In this document: piece after piece, positions 10,301 to 16,691 of the stretch
Layout of the letters: every line of letters starts with the position of its first letter
How positions within the stretch are numbered: the stretch's first letter is position 1
Origin: Lentisphaerota bacterium
GTDB lineage: Bacteria; Verrucomicrobiota; Lentisphaeria; Oligosphaerales; JABHEG01
Direction of reading: 5' to 3'
DNA length: 47,963 nt
NCBI GenBank assembly: GCA_018676675.1
Contig: JABHEG010000088.1
Coordinates: forward strand, 1-47,963
Translations under genes and position numbers: made by a program
Notes under the pieces: generated by a model
Databases searched by the model: none
Told to the model about the DNA's origin: nothing
The model's input: only the letters and a program-made list of their open reading frames with translations

Positions 10301-12315
10301 ACATGCTCTCCCTGGTCGAGCACTTTCCACCGCTGCCCGTCACTGTTTTCCTGCGCGTGATGGACGAGCCAGGCATCAACGCTGACATGGATCTTGACGT
10401 CGTGCTCACTGATTGTCCGGCCTTCCGTGTCGGTCCCGTAGGTGCCCCTCATTTCGCCGTCTTGCAGCAGGTAGATGGAGCAACGCTCCAGTCCCAGCTT
10501 CGTCCGGACCGTCTCGACCGCTTCCCGGCAGCAGCTGTCGACATCAGGGCATGCCAACAGATTGTCGGCCATGTTCAGCGCAGTCCGCAGGTCGACAACC
10601 ATGGCGTCACGGCGCTGCTCCTTCTGTACACGTTCAGTGACGTCACGGTTGATGCCAATCGAGTACGTCTTGCCGCGGATTCGGAGGGGCACAGCTGTCC
10701 ATTCCCGGAAATTGGGCTTGCCGTCCGGGCGTCGCCACGACGAGACCCCGCGCTGGGCTTCGTCACGCGGAAATGCCTCTGCCACCTTCACGCCGTCCGG
10801 GAAACTGTGGTGTTTGACGCTCAGATGGTCCCAGTTCTCGGTGGCCAGGAGTTCCTCCCGGGTGAACCCGGACATCTGGACGAAGCGGTCGTTCATGAAC
10901 AGGACATTGGTGCGCCGGTAGTCCGGAGCAGTGCGTTCACAGATCACAATGCCGTCGGACGTGTTCTCGAGCAGCAACCGCAGCCGCTGGTCGCTTTCAC
11001 TCAGAGCCTCAATCGCTGCCGTCTGCTCCGTTAACAGGCGTTGGTTTTCATACCACAGCTCGGCGACCGGGGTGAGTTCCTTCCCCAGGACCAGTGCGGA
11101 CACCAGACCGTCGCCGAATCGGTTGATTCCGTCATCCCAGATTCCCGCTTCCCCTGCGGTGAGGAATCCCGTCGAAGGGACACCTTCTGCCCAACGGCTG
11201 AGTCCGGCAACATCCGCACTCATCTGATTTCCGAGCATCTGCTCTCGTGAGGAGCTGGCAAACGCGAAAATCATTGCAGGTTCCGTGATCTTCCCGTTCG
11301 CCAACGCCCGCAGAACAGCCTGCGCTCCGGTCCCGGCGACGTTGTCGGGGTTGACGCGCATCACCGAGATACTGCTTCCCTCCTCGATCGACCGGGCGAG
11401 CCGAACTCCGTGTGACTCAGTCAGGCAACGTGGCAGGGTAATGGTGTAATCCGCCCCGGAGGCCACGACATCGACGGCCGCCTGGGTCGCCGCCCATAGG
11501 TCCTTTCCACGAAGATCGTCGACATTTGTTCCGAGTATCTCCGCAAAGACCGCGTCGGCAGGACGTCCGTCAATCTCGAGGATCTCCTGTCCCCGGGTTC
11601 GCGTCGCCGTTCTCCGAGGAAGCTCCGGCGTGTAGCTGTGGCAGACGCCGAGCCCGAACGTTAGCTGCGTTTCGAACACGGCCACGAGCAGACTGTCGCT
11701 GTGGGAGCGGCCATCGGAAAAAACAAAGCTGGTCTTCCCTGTGCCGCCATCAGAGACACAGCCGCCACAGATCGGGAGGTGGCCCTCCGACCGTGTCCGC
11801 AACTCCGAGAAGATCTCGTGTCCGGTGGACTCGGTCTGTGGCGTTTCACCGGGAGACAAAACCAGTGCAAAGGCGGATTTTCCTTGCCGTCTCAACTCGT
11901 CTCGATATGCCTGTGTTTCCTGCCCGAAGTGTTGTGTGAGTGCCGGGTTGGCCAACGCTTCATTCACCGCCGTGCGCCAGTTTTTCGAGACGTTGTGCCC
12001 AACTGCGCTGCTCACGCTAAGGTATCGTGAGGCCAGTGCGACGACCACCACGCTTCCGTGGTGCACCATCCCCGCGCAGATTTCTCCCGCCGTGGTTCCC
12101 CCCAGTATGGGAACATCACCCACGACGCTCCGAACGCCCGCGAACAGCTTTTCCATAGAGTAGCGCGCCGACGGGAAGACGAGGACCGCAGCCAGCTTTT
12201 CGCTCAGACCTTCCCCCATCGCCTGGCGGGTCGCTGTCGCGCCCGCGGTCTCGGCGTCATCTGCAGATGACACAGCGTAGCGCACCTCAATGTTCGTTCG
12301 GGGGGGGAGAGACAT
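7312..12315 (-). CDS. FIST-PAS-GAF hybrid sensor histidine kinase with C-terminal receiver
   Basis: 1667 residues, no membrane segment, so a cytoplasmic sensor. Residues about 1-430 are FIST N and C domains (LGGTTAGEICAG, STGFLTAGE), a module thought to bind small ligands. Then come PAS (about 445-570), GAF (580-735), PAS (745-865), a second GAF (870-1030; GFFHFLEPDE to VAVLGVGNK), PAS (1045-1165) and PAS (1167-1280, ending in DITRDLERE). The dimerisation/phosphoacceptor motif GGVAHDFNN places the His at 1304. The ATPase domain has NLVVNARDA, DDGNGM and GIGLGLATVYGI. A receiver domain ends the protein with acceptor Asp1597 (VTDVVLP) and a KP near the end. The start has GGGAGA about 10 bases upstream. 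No response regulator or output gene is adjacent, so its target is unknown; a multi-step phosphorelay is likely. Confidence 0.93.
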   Translation of the reverse strand: MSLPPRTNIEVRYAVSSADDAETAGATATRQAMGEGLSEKLAAVLVFPSARYSMEKLFAGVRSVVGDVPILGGTTAGEICAGMVHHGSVVVVALASRYLSVSSAVGHNVSKNWRTAVNEALANPALTQHFGQETQAYRDELRRQGKSAFALVLSPGETPQTESTGHEIFSELRTRSEGHLPICGGCVSDGGTGKTSFVFSDGRSHSDSLLVAVFETQLTFGLGVCHSYTPELPRRTATRTRGQEILEIDGRPADAVFAEILGTNVDDLRGKDLWAATQAAVDVVASGADYTITLPRCLTESHGVRLARSIEEGSSISVMRVNPDNVAGTGAQAVLRALANGKITEPAMIFAFASSSREQMLGNQMSADVAGLSRWAEGVPSTGFLTAGEAGIWDDGINRFGDGLVSALVLGKELTPVAELWYENQRLLTEQTAAIEALSESDQRLRLLLENTSDGIVICERTAPDYRRTNVLFMNDRFVQMSGFTREELLATENWDHLSVKHHSFPDGVKVAEAFPRDEAQRGVSSWRRPDGKPNFREWTAVPLRIRGKTYSIGINRDVTERVQKEQRRDAMVVDLRTALNMADNLLACPDVDSCCREAVETVRTKLGLERCSIYLLQDGEMRGTYGTDTEGRTISEHDVKIHVSVDAWLVHHAQENSDGQRWKVLDQGEHVQWVEQTRHVVGKGWTVSTLVWPESAGHPLGVMYNDSAITHQPLDPMKQEVVAVFCSTLGSIIARKQQDEQIRFQATLLDQIQDVVTATDMEGRITFVNQANCELLGKRADDLVGTLVEHLGEDAKQGSTQKEILERTTAEGHWRGKVVNTDVNGNGVVLDCRTRVVRDSGGEPVGMIGVSTDITERDRQERATAALLRLLDYAGGHTVRQLLQRFLDEVEDITMSEIGFFHFLEPDEETVLLQMWSTNTVETMCEVEDRPRHCAVHQAGVWVDCIHERKPVIHNDYAALAHKRGLPEGHVPIVRELLVPILRAGRIVAVLGVGNKKTDYHDTDVKTVAQLADLAWETIVRRRAEEALAERDQFMRRIFDLSFNALSIFDLTTSTYVFVNRRYTELTGRALMDLNAAAAPDADGASYHPDDLSRLAEHAGQVCELAEDASALPIEFRLCREDGEWIWCLAWDIPFGRDHDGTVCQILRTFIDITDRKRAEEERARLTLAIEQAAEVVMITDEVGTISYINPAFESITGYSRSEAVGQTPAILKSGEHEDAFYQELWNTLKAGDIWTGRFVNKRKDGTLYTEEAVISPVRDGTGETINYVAVKRDITRDLEREEQLRQRQKMEAVGRLAGGVAHDFNNLLMGIMNYVELCQAQLGPDHPVRGWLDEVSHDAKRSAEIVRQLLGFARRQNIVPEVLNLNDAVSGMVNMLQRLIRENIHFSWVPAPKPCMVRMDPGQIDQILANLVVNARDAIEGTGSIEIRTANVTLCESDCSEDAGDSPGAYVLLAVTDDGNGMSSSTLQHIFEPFFTTKSTGEGIGLGLATVYGIVEQNKGSVRARSEPGEGSTIEVHIPRLESALPKPKEDVPETQQRVGGNEVLLLVEDERSIRITLQFSLEDLGYTVLAADSSEAALALVAENAGRIDLLVTDVVLPDLSGPKLAERLKAQYPGLTCLYMSGYAPDAVVAHGLLDEGAPFLQKPASIDAVAGKARELLDGRGT

Positions 12316-12316
12316 G

Positions 12317-12439
12317 TCAACAGATCTCCCGATTCCAGGTGTCTAGACCGAAGAAGACGGTGTCACGAAGCCCCTCTTCCTTACGGGAAAGGAGCAGGAG
12401 TCCGTTCAGGTAGTTGTTCTCAGGGAGGCCAAGCTCCAT
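12317..12439 (-). pseudogene. Possible 3' remnant of an unidentified gene
   Basis: Forty codons from an ATG at 12437-12439 to a TGA at 12317-12319 read MELGLPENNYLN through GLDTWNREIC, with codon use and amino-acid composition like a genuine conserved protein end. The stop is one base from the ATG of the histidine kinase, the spacing expected if an upstream co-transcribed gene once preceded the kinase. Further upstream the frame runs into repeat modules (about 12490-12550), and no ribosome binding sequence precedes the ATG. I therefore read it as the tail of a gene lost by rearrangement. I do not recognise the family. Confidence 0.35.
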
Positions 12440-12546
12440 TGGGTGACAGGACGGGCCACAACTGAATGTACTTGCCCGGGAGGCGAGTTCCCAGCGCTGT
12501 GGACTGTGCCTGCCGACGGGCCCACGAGGCTCGGCGGTCGAGGACC

Positions 12547-12627
12547 GGCCTACATCACGTGAAGTTGTGGGTCCGCGGCCATGATATGGCTCTGGTCGAG
12601 GTCGACGGCCATGGGAAGGTGCGGTAG
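12547..12627 (+). pseudogene. 81-bp relic identical in type to the 3' end of the 2811-6866 gene
   Basis: These 81 bases match 6786-6866 at about 90% of positions, without gaps, and keep the same frame through HVKLWVRGHDMALVEVDG to the stop codon (TAG here, TAA in the intact gene). Most differences are synonymous. The match starts abruptly right after a GGCGGTCGAGGACC repeat module. This is what remains of a second member of the same giant gene family, or of a recombination event. Confidence 0.85.
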
Positions 12628-12677
12628 AGTCTTGCTCATTGGCGTCTGTCTTGGCCCAAATCTGTTGGAGGCGAAGG

Positions 12678-13097
12678 ATGAAGACACACGAATTGGGTTG
12701 TATCGCTGTGATGGTTTGCGGGGCTGTGGGCCTTTTTTGCTGTGTTTCCGCCTGGGGTGCGGAGAGAGGGGCGGCGCGTGGGAAGGTTGAGGCTGCTAAG
12801 CCGCGGTACGTGAGCAAGGATCATGGTGCCTGGAAGGAGAAGGGACGGATTGTCGGGATTGCCAGGAAAGCCCCGGCTTTCGAGGTGACGATTCTCGATT
12901 CGTCAAAGCAGAAGGTCAAGACGGTGGCCGCCGAAGCACTCAAGGATGGTCGCAGGGCCTACGAGGTCTGGCTTGCGCCAGGGACCTACATCCTTTTTAT
13001 CAAAGCCGAGGGCTATGAGACTGTCGACCTGCACGATCTTGAGGTGAAACGCGGGGCTGATCTGCGAATTGATCTAGAGTTTACCAAAGGCGACTGA
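12678..13097 (+). CDS. Small secreted protein with a PEGA/carboxypeptidase-regulatory-like beta-sandwich
   Basis: 139 residues. The ATG at 12678 follows GGAG at 12667-12670. Residues 1-25 are a signal peptide with a cysteine-rich hydrophobic core (IAVMVCGAVGLFCCVSAWGA). The mature part has the pattern GRIVGIARKAPAFEVTIL, then YEVWLAPGTYILFIKAEGYETV and DLEVKRGADLRIDLEF. That is the signature of an Ig-like/carboxypeptidase regulatory or PEGA fold: a short tether or binding domain, with no catalytic residues expected. It stands alone between the gene remnants upstream and the repeat patchwork downstream. Function unknown; surface or periplasmic location is inferred from the signal peptide. Confidence 0.75.
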   Translation: MKTHELGCIAVMVCGAVGLFCCVSAWGAERGAARGKVEAAKPRYVSKDHGAWKEKGRIVGIARKAPAFEVTILDSSKQKVKTVAAEALKDGRRAYEVWLAPGTYILFIKAEGYETVDLHDLEVKRGADLRIDLEFTKGD

Positions 13098-13183
13098 CCC
13101 GGGCTCTGGCGCACGGGATGTCGTGGTAGCGAAGCGATGCTCGTGACGTCGGTACGGCAGGCGGGGACGCCTCTCAGAAGGCA

Positions 13184-13610
13184 ATGCTGAGCCGGAGCCC
13201 TTCTCTTCAGCAGGGCAAGCTCGGCGTTCCCAGGGAGGCGGTGGGACGGTCGCCGAACGGGGGTGCCTCCCACGCTGGGAAGGCGGAAGCTGCGTTCCTG
13301 GAGGGTCGATGTCCACAGCGACCGTGCCTCCGGTCCGGACGTAGAGACACGGCGGTCGGGGGCCGCCCGTCGAACAAGAATACAGGCGCATTTTCCGTTC
13401 GTACGCCGCACGGCCCCCGGGCGGCATCTTCTCTTGGCGTTCGGAGGGCTTGCCCTGCTGGACAGAAGGGCCGCTCGCCGCACAAGCGGCATCGAGGGAT
13501 GGTGGTCGGGGGCGCCCCTCACGTTGGGGGGAGGAGGACTGCTCCCGGAAGTCGCGGCTCTGTCGGAGAGGATGTCGCCGAACGGAGGCGCCTCTCACGT
13601 TGGGGGAGCC
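13184..13610. repeat. Intergenic patchwork of at least six dispersed repeat modules
   Basis: The 513-bp gap 13098-13610 has no credible gene. It strings together pieces found elsewhere. 13184-13235 resembles 7174-7203. 13249-13280 recurs in the same gap at 13574-13605 (GTCGCCGAACGG core). 13292-13326 matches 1494-1528. 13351-13368 is an inverted near-copy of 21811-21828. 13401-13434 is an inverted copy of the 38-bp unit of 1-207. 13537-13566 resembles both copies at 25531-25598. The order and orientation of the modules differ from those at the other sites. Confidence 0.85.
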
Positions 13611-14411
13611 CTATCCCAACGCGCTGATCAGCTCTTTCGAGCTCACGGTGTAGCCCAGGAACTGTTCGATATCGGCGATGGTACCGTTGGTGCAGGTAAG
13701 ATCAGCGACTGTCTCGGCTGTTTCCATGCCGGTGGTGCAGTCCCGGACCAGGATGCCGTGGTAGCCGCGCCGAACCATGGCGGGGAGCCCGTAGTCGCGC
13801 ATCATGACGCAGGCATTGGTGTTGAAGCCGATGAAGAAGAGATGGAGGATCCCTTCCTGTGCGCAATAACGATGCAGATCTTCGCCATCGAGGAGAACGG
13901 GTTCGCCAGCGGTCGGCATACAGGTCGTGTGGAAGTCGCGGGTCGTTGCCCGGTGCTCCTCGCGATCGCGTCGCTGCGGTTCAGCGGGGCGTGCGAACTG
14001 CGCATGGGGGCCGCTCTTGCTGCGGAAGTTGGCTGGGGGCCATTGGGGTGAGCTGGGCCAGGCGGCTGCAGCCTTCTCGGATTCCGGACGCATGCGGCGG
14101 AAGTTGGCGTGCTTCTCTGCAACGGGATTGGCCGGCATGTGGATCACCGGCATCCCCGCGGCGCGACACGCCGCGAGCAGTGGCGTTATTCGCTCGTTGG
14201 AGATGGTCTCGATTCGGTGGAGTGTTTCCTCGGAGAAGTGCCAACTCCAGCAGTCGATACAGATGAGAGCGGTTGTCTTGAGAGGGAGTTCCCACGTCAG
14301 GTATGCGTGCTCGTAATTCCGCTCTGCCAACGGAACGCCGGGATCCGTGTAGAGCCGGACGTAGCGCGGACGAATGGGGAACGTGCGCTCGGTCTGTTGT
14401 TTCGCTGCCAT
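13611..14411 (-). CDS. Isochorismatase-like cysteine hydrolase
   Basis: 266 residues from the ATG at 14409-14411, chosen because GGAGG sits 8 bases upstream; in-frame ATGs further upstream lack such a site. The fold is shown by the first strand ALICIDCWSWHF with the catalytic Asp, MPVIHMPANP, and the nucleophile loop FIGFNTNACVMMRDYG with the catalytic Cys followed by VRDCTTGME. The usual Lys of the Asp-Lys-Cys triad is not obvious in the middle segment (about 130-190), which is Arg/His-rich and divergent. The family hydrolyses amides, vinyl ethers or ureido compounds; the substrate here is unknown. It is followed downstream by the repeat patchwork and preceded by repeats that also end truC. 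Confidence 0.8.
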   Translation of the reverse strand: MAAKQQTERTFPIRPRYVRLYTDPGVPLAERNYEHAYLTWELPLKTTALICIDCWSWHFSEETLHRIETISNERITPLLAACRAAGMPVIHMPANPVAEKHANFRRMRPESEKAAAAWPSSPQWPPANFRSKSGPHAQFARPAEPQRRDREEHRATTRDFHTTCMPTAGEPVLLDGEDLHRYCAQEGILHLFFIGFNTNACVMMRDYGLPAMVRRGYHGILVRDCTTGMETAETVADLTCTNGTIADIEQFLGYTVSSKELISALG

Positions 14412-14490
14412 CGTCTGTTCCTCCATTGTTGGCTCGCCCCAACTGGTTGCGCACTGGGACGTGTGTTGCTTCATCCTGGCCGGTTACTAT

Positions 14491-14546
14491 AGGAGAACCG
14501 GCTCCTCCAGACGAACCGGCCGGTTACGGAGAACCGGCTCCTCCAA
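14491..14546. repeat. Paired GGAGAACCGGCTCCTCC repeat between the hydrolase and truC
   Basis: The 17-bp GGAGAACCGGCTCCTCC occurs at 14492-14508 and again at 14528-14544, separated by a Cys-free spacer rich in CCGGCCGGTT. The second copy lies inside the 3' end of truC and encodes its last residues (GGAGSP) and part of its stop context. A related copy lies at 15286-15337 in the 5' end of the same gene. Confidence 0.9.
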
Positions 14547-15375
14547 GGCGTTCCTGAACTCCCACGAGTGTGTCCATATCCACGGGCCAGTTGAACTGCC
14601 GGAATAGGTTGGCCAAGTCGTCGTCAAGGGTGGTGCGAATGGTCATTTCGTCTCCCGTGACGGGGTGTTTGCAGGTGAGAGACACCGCGGTCAGCAGGAG
14701 GCGATGGAGTCCGAAGTGGGATCGGTAGAAGCGGTTGTGTTCGACATCGCCATGCGTCGTGTCGCCCACGACCGGATGCGAAATGTAGTTGAAGTGGCGG
14801 CGGATTTGGTGCCAACGTCCGGTTTTGGGATGGACCCGAACCAGGGAGTACCGGGCCGAGGGGTACGGTCCGACCGGGTGAGGAATCTCGGTCGTGGCGA
14901 GGCAACTGTAGTCCGTAAAGGCCTCGCGTTTGGGCCCACCGTCCTTGCCGTTCATCGGGGTGTCCATCGTTCCCGTTTCGTCTGTGTACCCTCTGACGAC
15001 AGCCAGGTATGTCTTGCGAACGTCATGCTGCTGGAACTGCTCGCAGAGCACCCGGGATGTTCCCGAATCCAGGGCGAAGAGCACGATTCCTGAGGTGGAA
15101 CGGTCGATGCGGTGGACTGGATTCACATGTTGGCCCAGATCGTCCCGCAACCACTGCACCAGGGCGTCTTCGCGTTGGCCTCGATATTCCCGGTGGACCA
15201 TGAGTCCCGAAGGTTTGTGGACGGCCACGAAGGACTCTTCGCGGAGGAGGATACGTGGAGTGGGAGGGCGTGGCGCAGGGTTGTGGGCCGGCTCGAATCC
15301 GGCCGGTTGCGGAGAACCTGCTCCTACAGGTTCCCCGGAGGAATCGGGAGTGTGGTGTGAGGGGGCTGTGTCCAT
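14524..15375 (-). CDS. truC: tRNA pseudouridine(65) synthase TruC-like
   Basis: 283 residues from the ATG at 15373-15375, four bases beyond the stop of the aldo/keto reductase, so the two are probably co-transcribed. It isomerises uridine to pseudouridine in tRNA. The RluA-type motif HRIDRSTSGIVL carries catalytic Asp91. HKPSGLMVHR, FQQHDVRKTYLAVVRGY, LATTEIP, PKTGRWHQIRRH, GDTTHGD and HFGLHRLLL match E. coli TruC closely. The first ~40 residues, rich in Pro, are extra; part of them (EPVGAGSPQPAGFEPA) is encoded by a dispersed DNA repeat, and the final GGAGSP is encoded by another copy. The core begins at about residue 41 where E. coli TruC begins. Confidence 0.9.
   Translation of the reverse strand: MDTAPSHHTPDSSGEPVGAGSPQPAGFEPAHNPAPRPPTPRILLREESFVAVHKPSGLMVHREYRGQREDALVQWLRDDLGQHVNPVHRIDRSTSGIVLFALDSGTSRVLCEQFQQHDVRKTYLAVVRGYTDETGTMDTPMNGKDGGPKREAFTDYSCLATTEIPHPVGPYPSARYSLVRVHPKTGRWHQIRRHFNYISHPVVGDTTHGDVEHNRFYRSHFGLHRLLLTAVSLTCKHPVTGDEMTIRTTLDDDLANLFRQFNWPVDMDTLVGVQERLGGAGSP
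15286..15337. repeat. Dispersed repeat embedded in the 5' end of truC
   Basis: The segment contains AATCCGGCCGGTTGCGGAGA then ACCTGCTCCTAC, the same arrangement as CCGGCCGGTTACGGAGA then ACCGGCTCCTCC at 14515-14544. It is translated in the truC N-terminal extension. Repeats of this form are otherwise intergenic in this window. Confidence 0.8.
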
Positions 15376-15379
15376 GATG

Positions 15380-16504
15380 TCAGAGCAACTCGATTCGGCC
15401 GCTCCGGGCGAGCTTGCTGTGCGCGAGGCGGAGTTTGCGGGGGATGTCAATGCCGTAGCGACAAGGAGCCAACTCGAACTCGAGAAGTTGTTCTGCCGAT
15501 GGCGTGGTCGTCTCGTACGCATCCTGGGCTCGGGCCTTCGTGCCGAACCATCCTTTCAGACGTTCGCGAAGGGCGTATTCCGCAGCGTTGACAGGCCGGC
15601 GCGAGTCCATTTGGCGGTCGACCTTTCCCTCGAGTTCGAAGATGCGTTTCAAGGCACTCCCGTTGTTCAGAACCGTACAGTTCCGGCACTGCCGACACAC
15701 GTAGGTGCCGAGCTCGGGGGCATTTCGCAGGACATCAACGATTTCTTCATCGCTGACTGGGGTCGGGGCGCAGCATGCGGCCAGGTCTTCTTCCAGCATT
15801 TCGACCGAGTTGAAACCCGAGACCAGACCGTCAGCGTCCTGGGCCATTGCATAGCGGAATGCCATGCGCGGGGAGCGGTAGAGGAAGCCGTCGGCCAGAG
15901 GCTTCATGAAGAGGACGCCGACACCTTTCTCGCGCAGCGCCGGGAGAACGGTGTTCGGGATCTCCGGGAAGTTGCAGAAGTCGAGGTAGTTGCCCCAGAT
16001 CAGGGCAACGTCGATGGGGAGGCGTTCTGCGGCCTTGACGTACATCATTGGCCAGTGCGAACTGACTCCGATGTGGCGGACCAGTCCCTCGGCCTTCGCC
16101 TGTTTGAACGCGGCCAGAGCACCATCGGGTGCGGCTGTGGCCTCGAGGTGTTCATCGTTGCCGATATTGTGGAAGAACCAGACGTCCAGGTGATCCGTCT
16201 GAAGTCGTTCGAGTGATTCGTTCAGCTCCTGCCAGGCTGCGTCGCGGGTTCGTCCCTGAGCTTTCGTGGCCAGAATGATCTGGTCCCGACGCCCTGCGAG
16301 GGCGCGTCCGAGTTTGGTCTCGCTCGCCCCCCTGCCGTATCCGGTGGCGGTTTCGACGTAGTTTCCGCCCGCGGTCAGGTATCGATCCACGACCGCTTCG
16401 ATGGTGTCCTGTGTCACCTCGACTTGGTGGAAGCCGCCCAGGCCGAGGAGGGATACGTCCAAGCCGGTCTTGCCAAGGGGACGTTTGGGTAGTGTGAGTG
16501 ACAA
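15380..16504 (-). CDS. Aldo/keto reductase with C-terminal Cys motif
   Basis: 374 residues. The start is a TTG at 16502-16504 with AAGGA 8 bases upstream; no in-frame ATG lies nearby. It is a TIM-barrel NADPH-dependent oxidoreductase, opening LPKRPLGKTGLDVSLLGLGG, with the tetrad Tyr in ATGYG, Lys in LATKAQG and His in VWFFHNIG. The usual Asp of the tetrad (normally D-T-A before the Tyr) reads Glu (VETATGYG). The C-terminal 110 residues hold CRQCRNC, as in the aldo/keto reductases that carry a small cysteine cluster. It is followed at 4 bases by truC. The substrate is unknown; sugar or aldehyde reduction fits the context. Confidence 0.88.
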   Translation of the reverse strand: MSLTLPKRPLGKTGLDVSLLGLGGFHQVEVTQDTIEAVVDRYLTAGGNYVETATGYGRGASETKLGRALAGRRDQIILATKAQGRTRDAAWQELNESLERLQTDHLDVWFFHNIGNDEHLEATAAPDGALAAFKQAKAEGLVRHIGVSSHWPMMYVKAAERLPIDVALIWGNYLDFCNFPEIPNTVLPALREKGVGVLFMKPLADGFLYRSPRMAFRYAMAQDADGLVSGFNSVEMLEEDLAACCAPTPVSDEEIVDVLRNAPELGTYVCRQCRNCTVLNNGSALKRIFELEGKVDRQMDSRRPVNAAEYALRERLKGWFGTKARAQDAYETTTPSAEQLLEFELAPCRYGIDIPRKLRLAHSKLARSGRIELL

Positions 16505-16691
16505 GCGGTTGTTCCTTACATTGCGGTTCAGCGCTACTGGCCTGGGAATATACCACGTGTACTTGAGGGGCGGCGTGGAAATGACTTCTCAAAACGCAAA
16601 GGTATTTCCGTGCCGGCCCTAAGGAGGTAAGCTATCGGGCAGTGATGTGTGGGCTCCAGTGAGTCAGAACAGGAGTGGAGTGCGTTTTACC

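Noticed and set aside
9283..11034. 583-residue plus-strand frame antisense to the histidine kinase
   Set aside because: It overlaps a fully recognised kinase and its product has no known domain; GC-rich antisense frames are common.
13263..14051. 262-residue plus-strand frame across the repeat patchwork and the isochorismatase-like gene
   Set aside because: It overlaps repeat modules and an opposite-strand gene with a catalytic motif; no ribosome binding site or domain.
16621..16662. AAGGAGG plus a tiny VMCGLQ reading frame upstream of the heparinase-like gene
   Set aside because: The spacing is too long for the AAGGAGG to serve the start, and the frame has only a handful of codons; no attenuation logic is visible.
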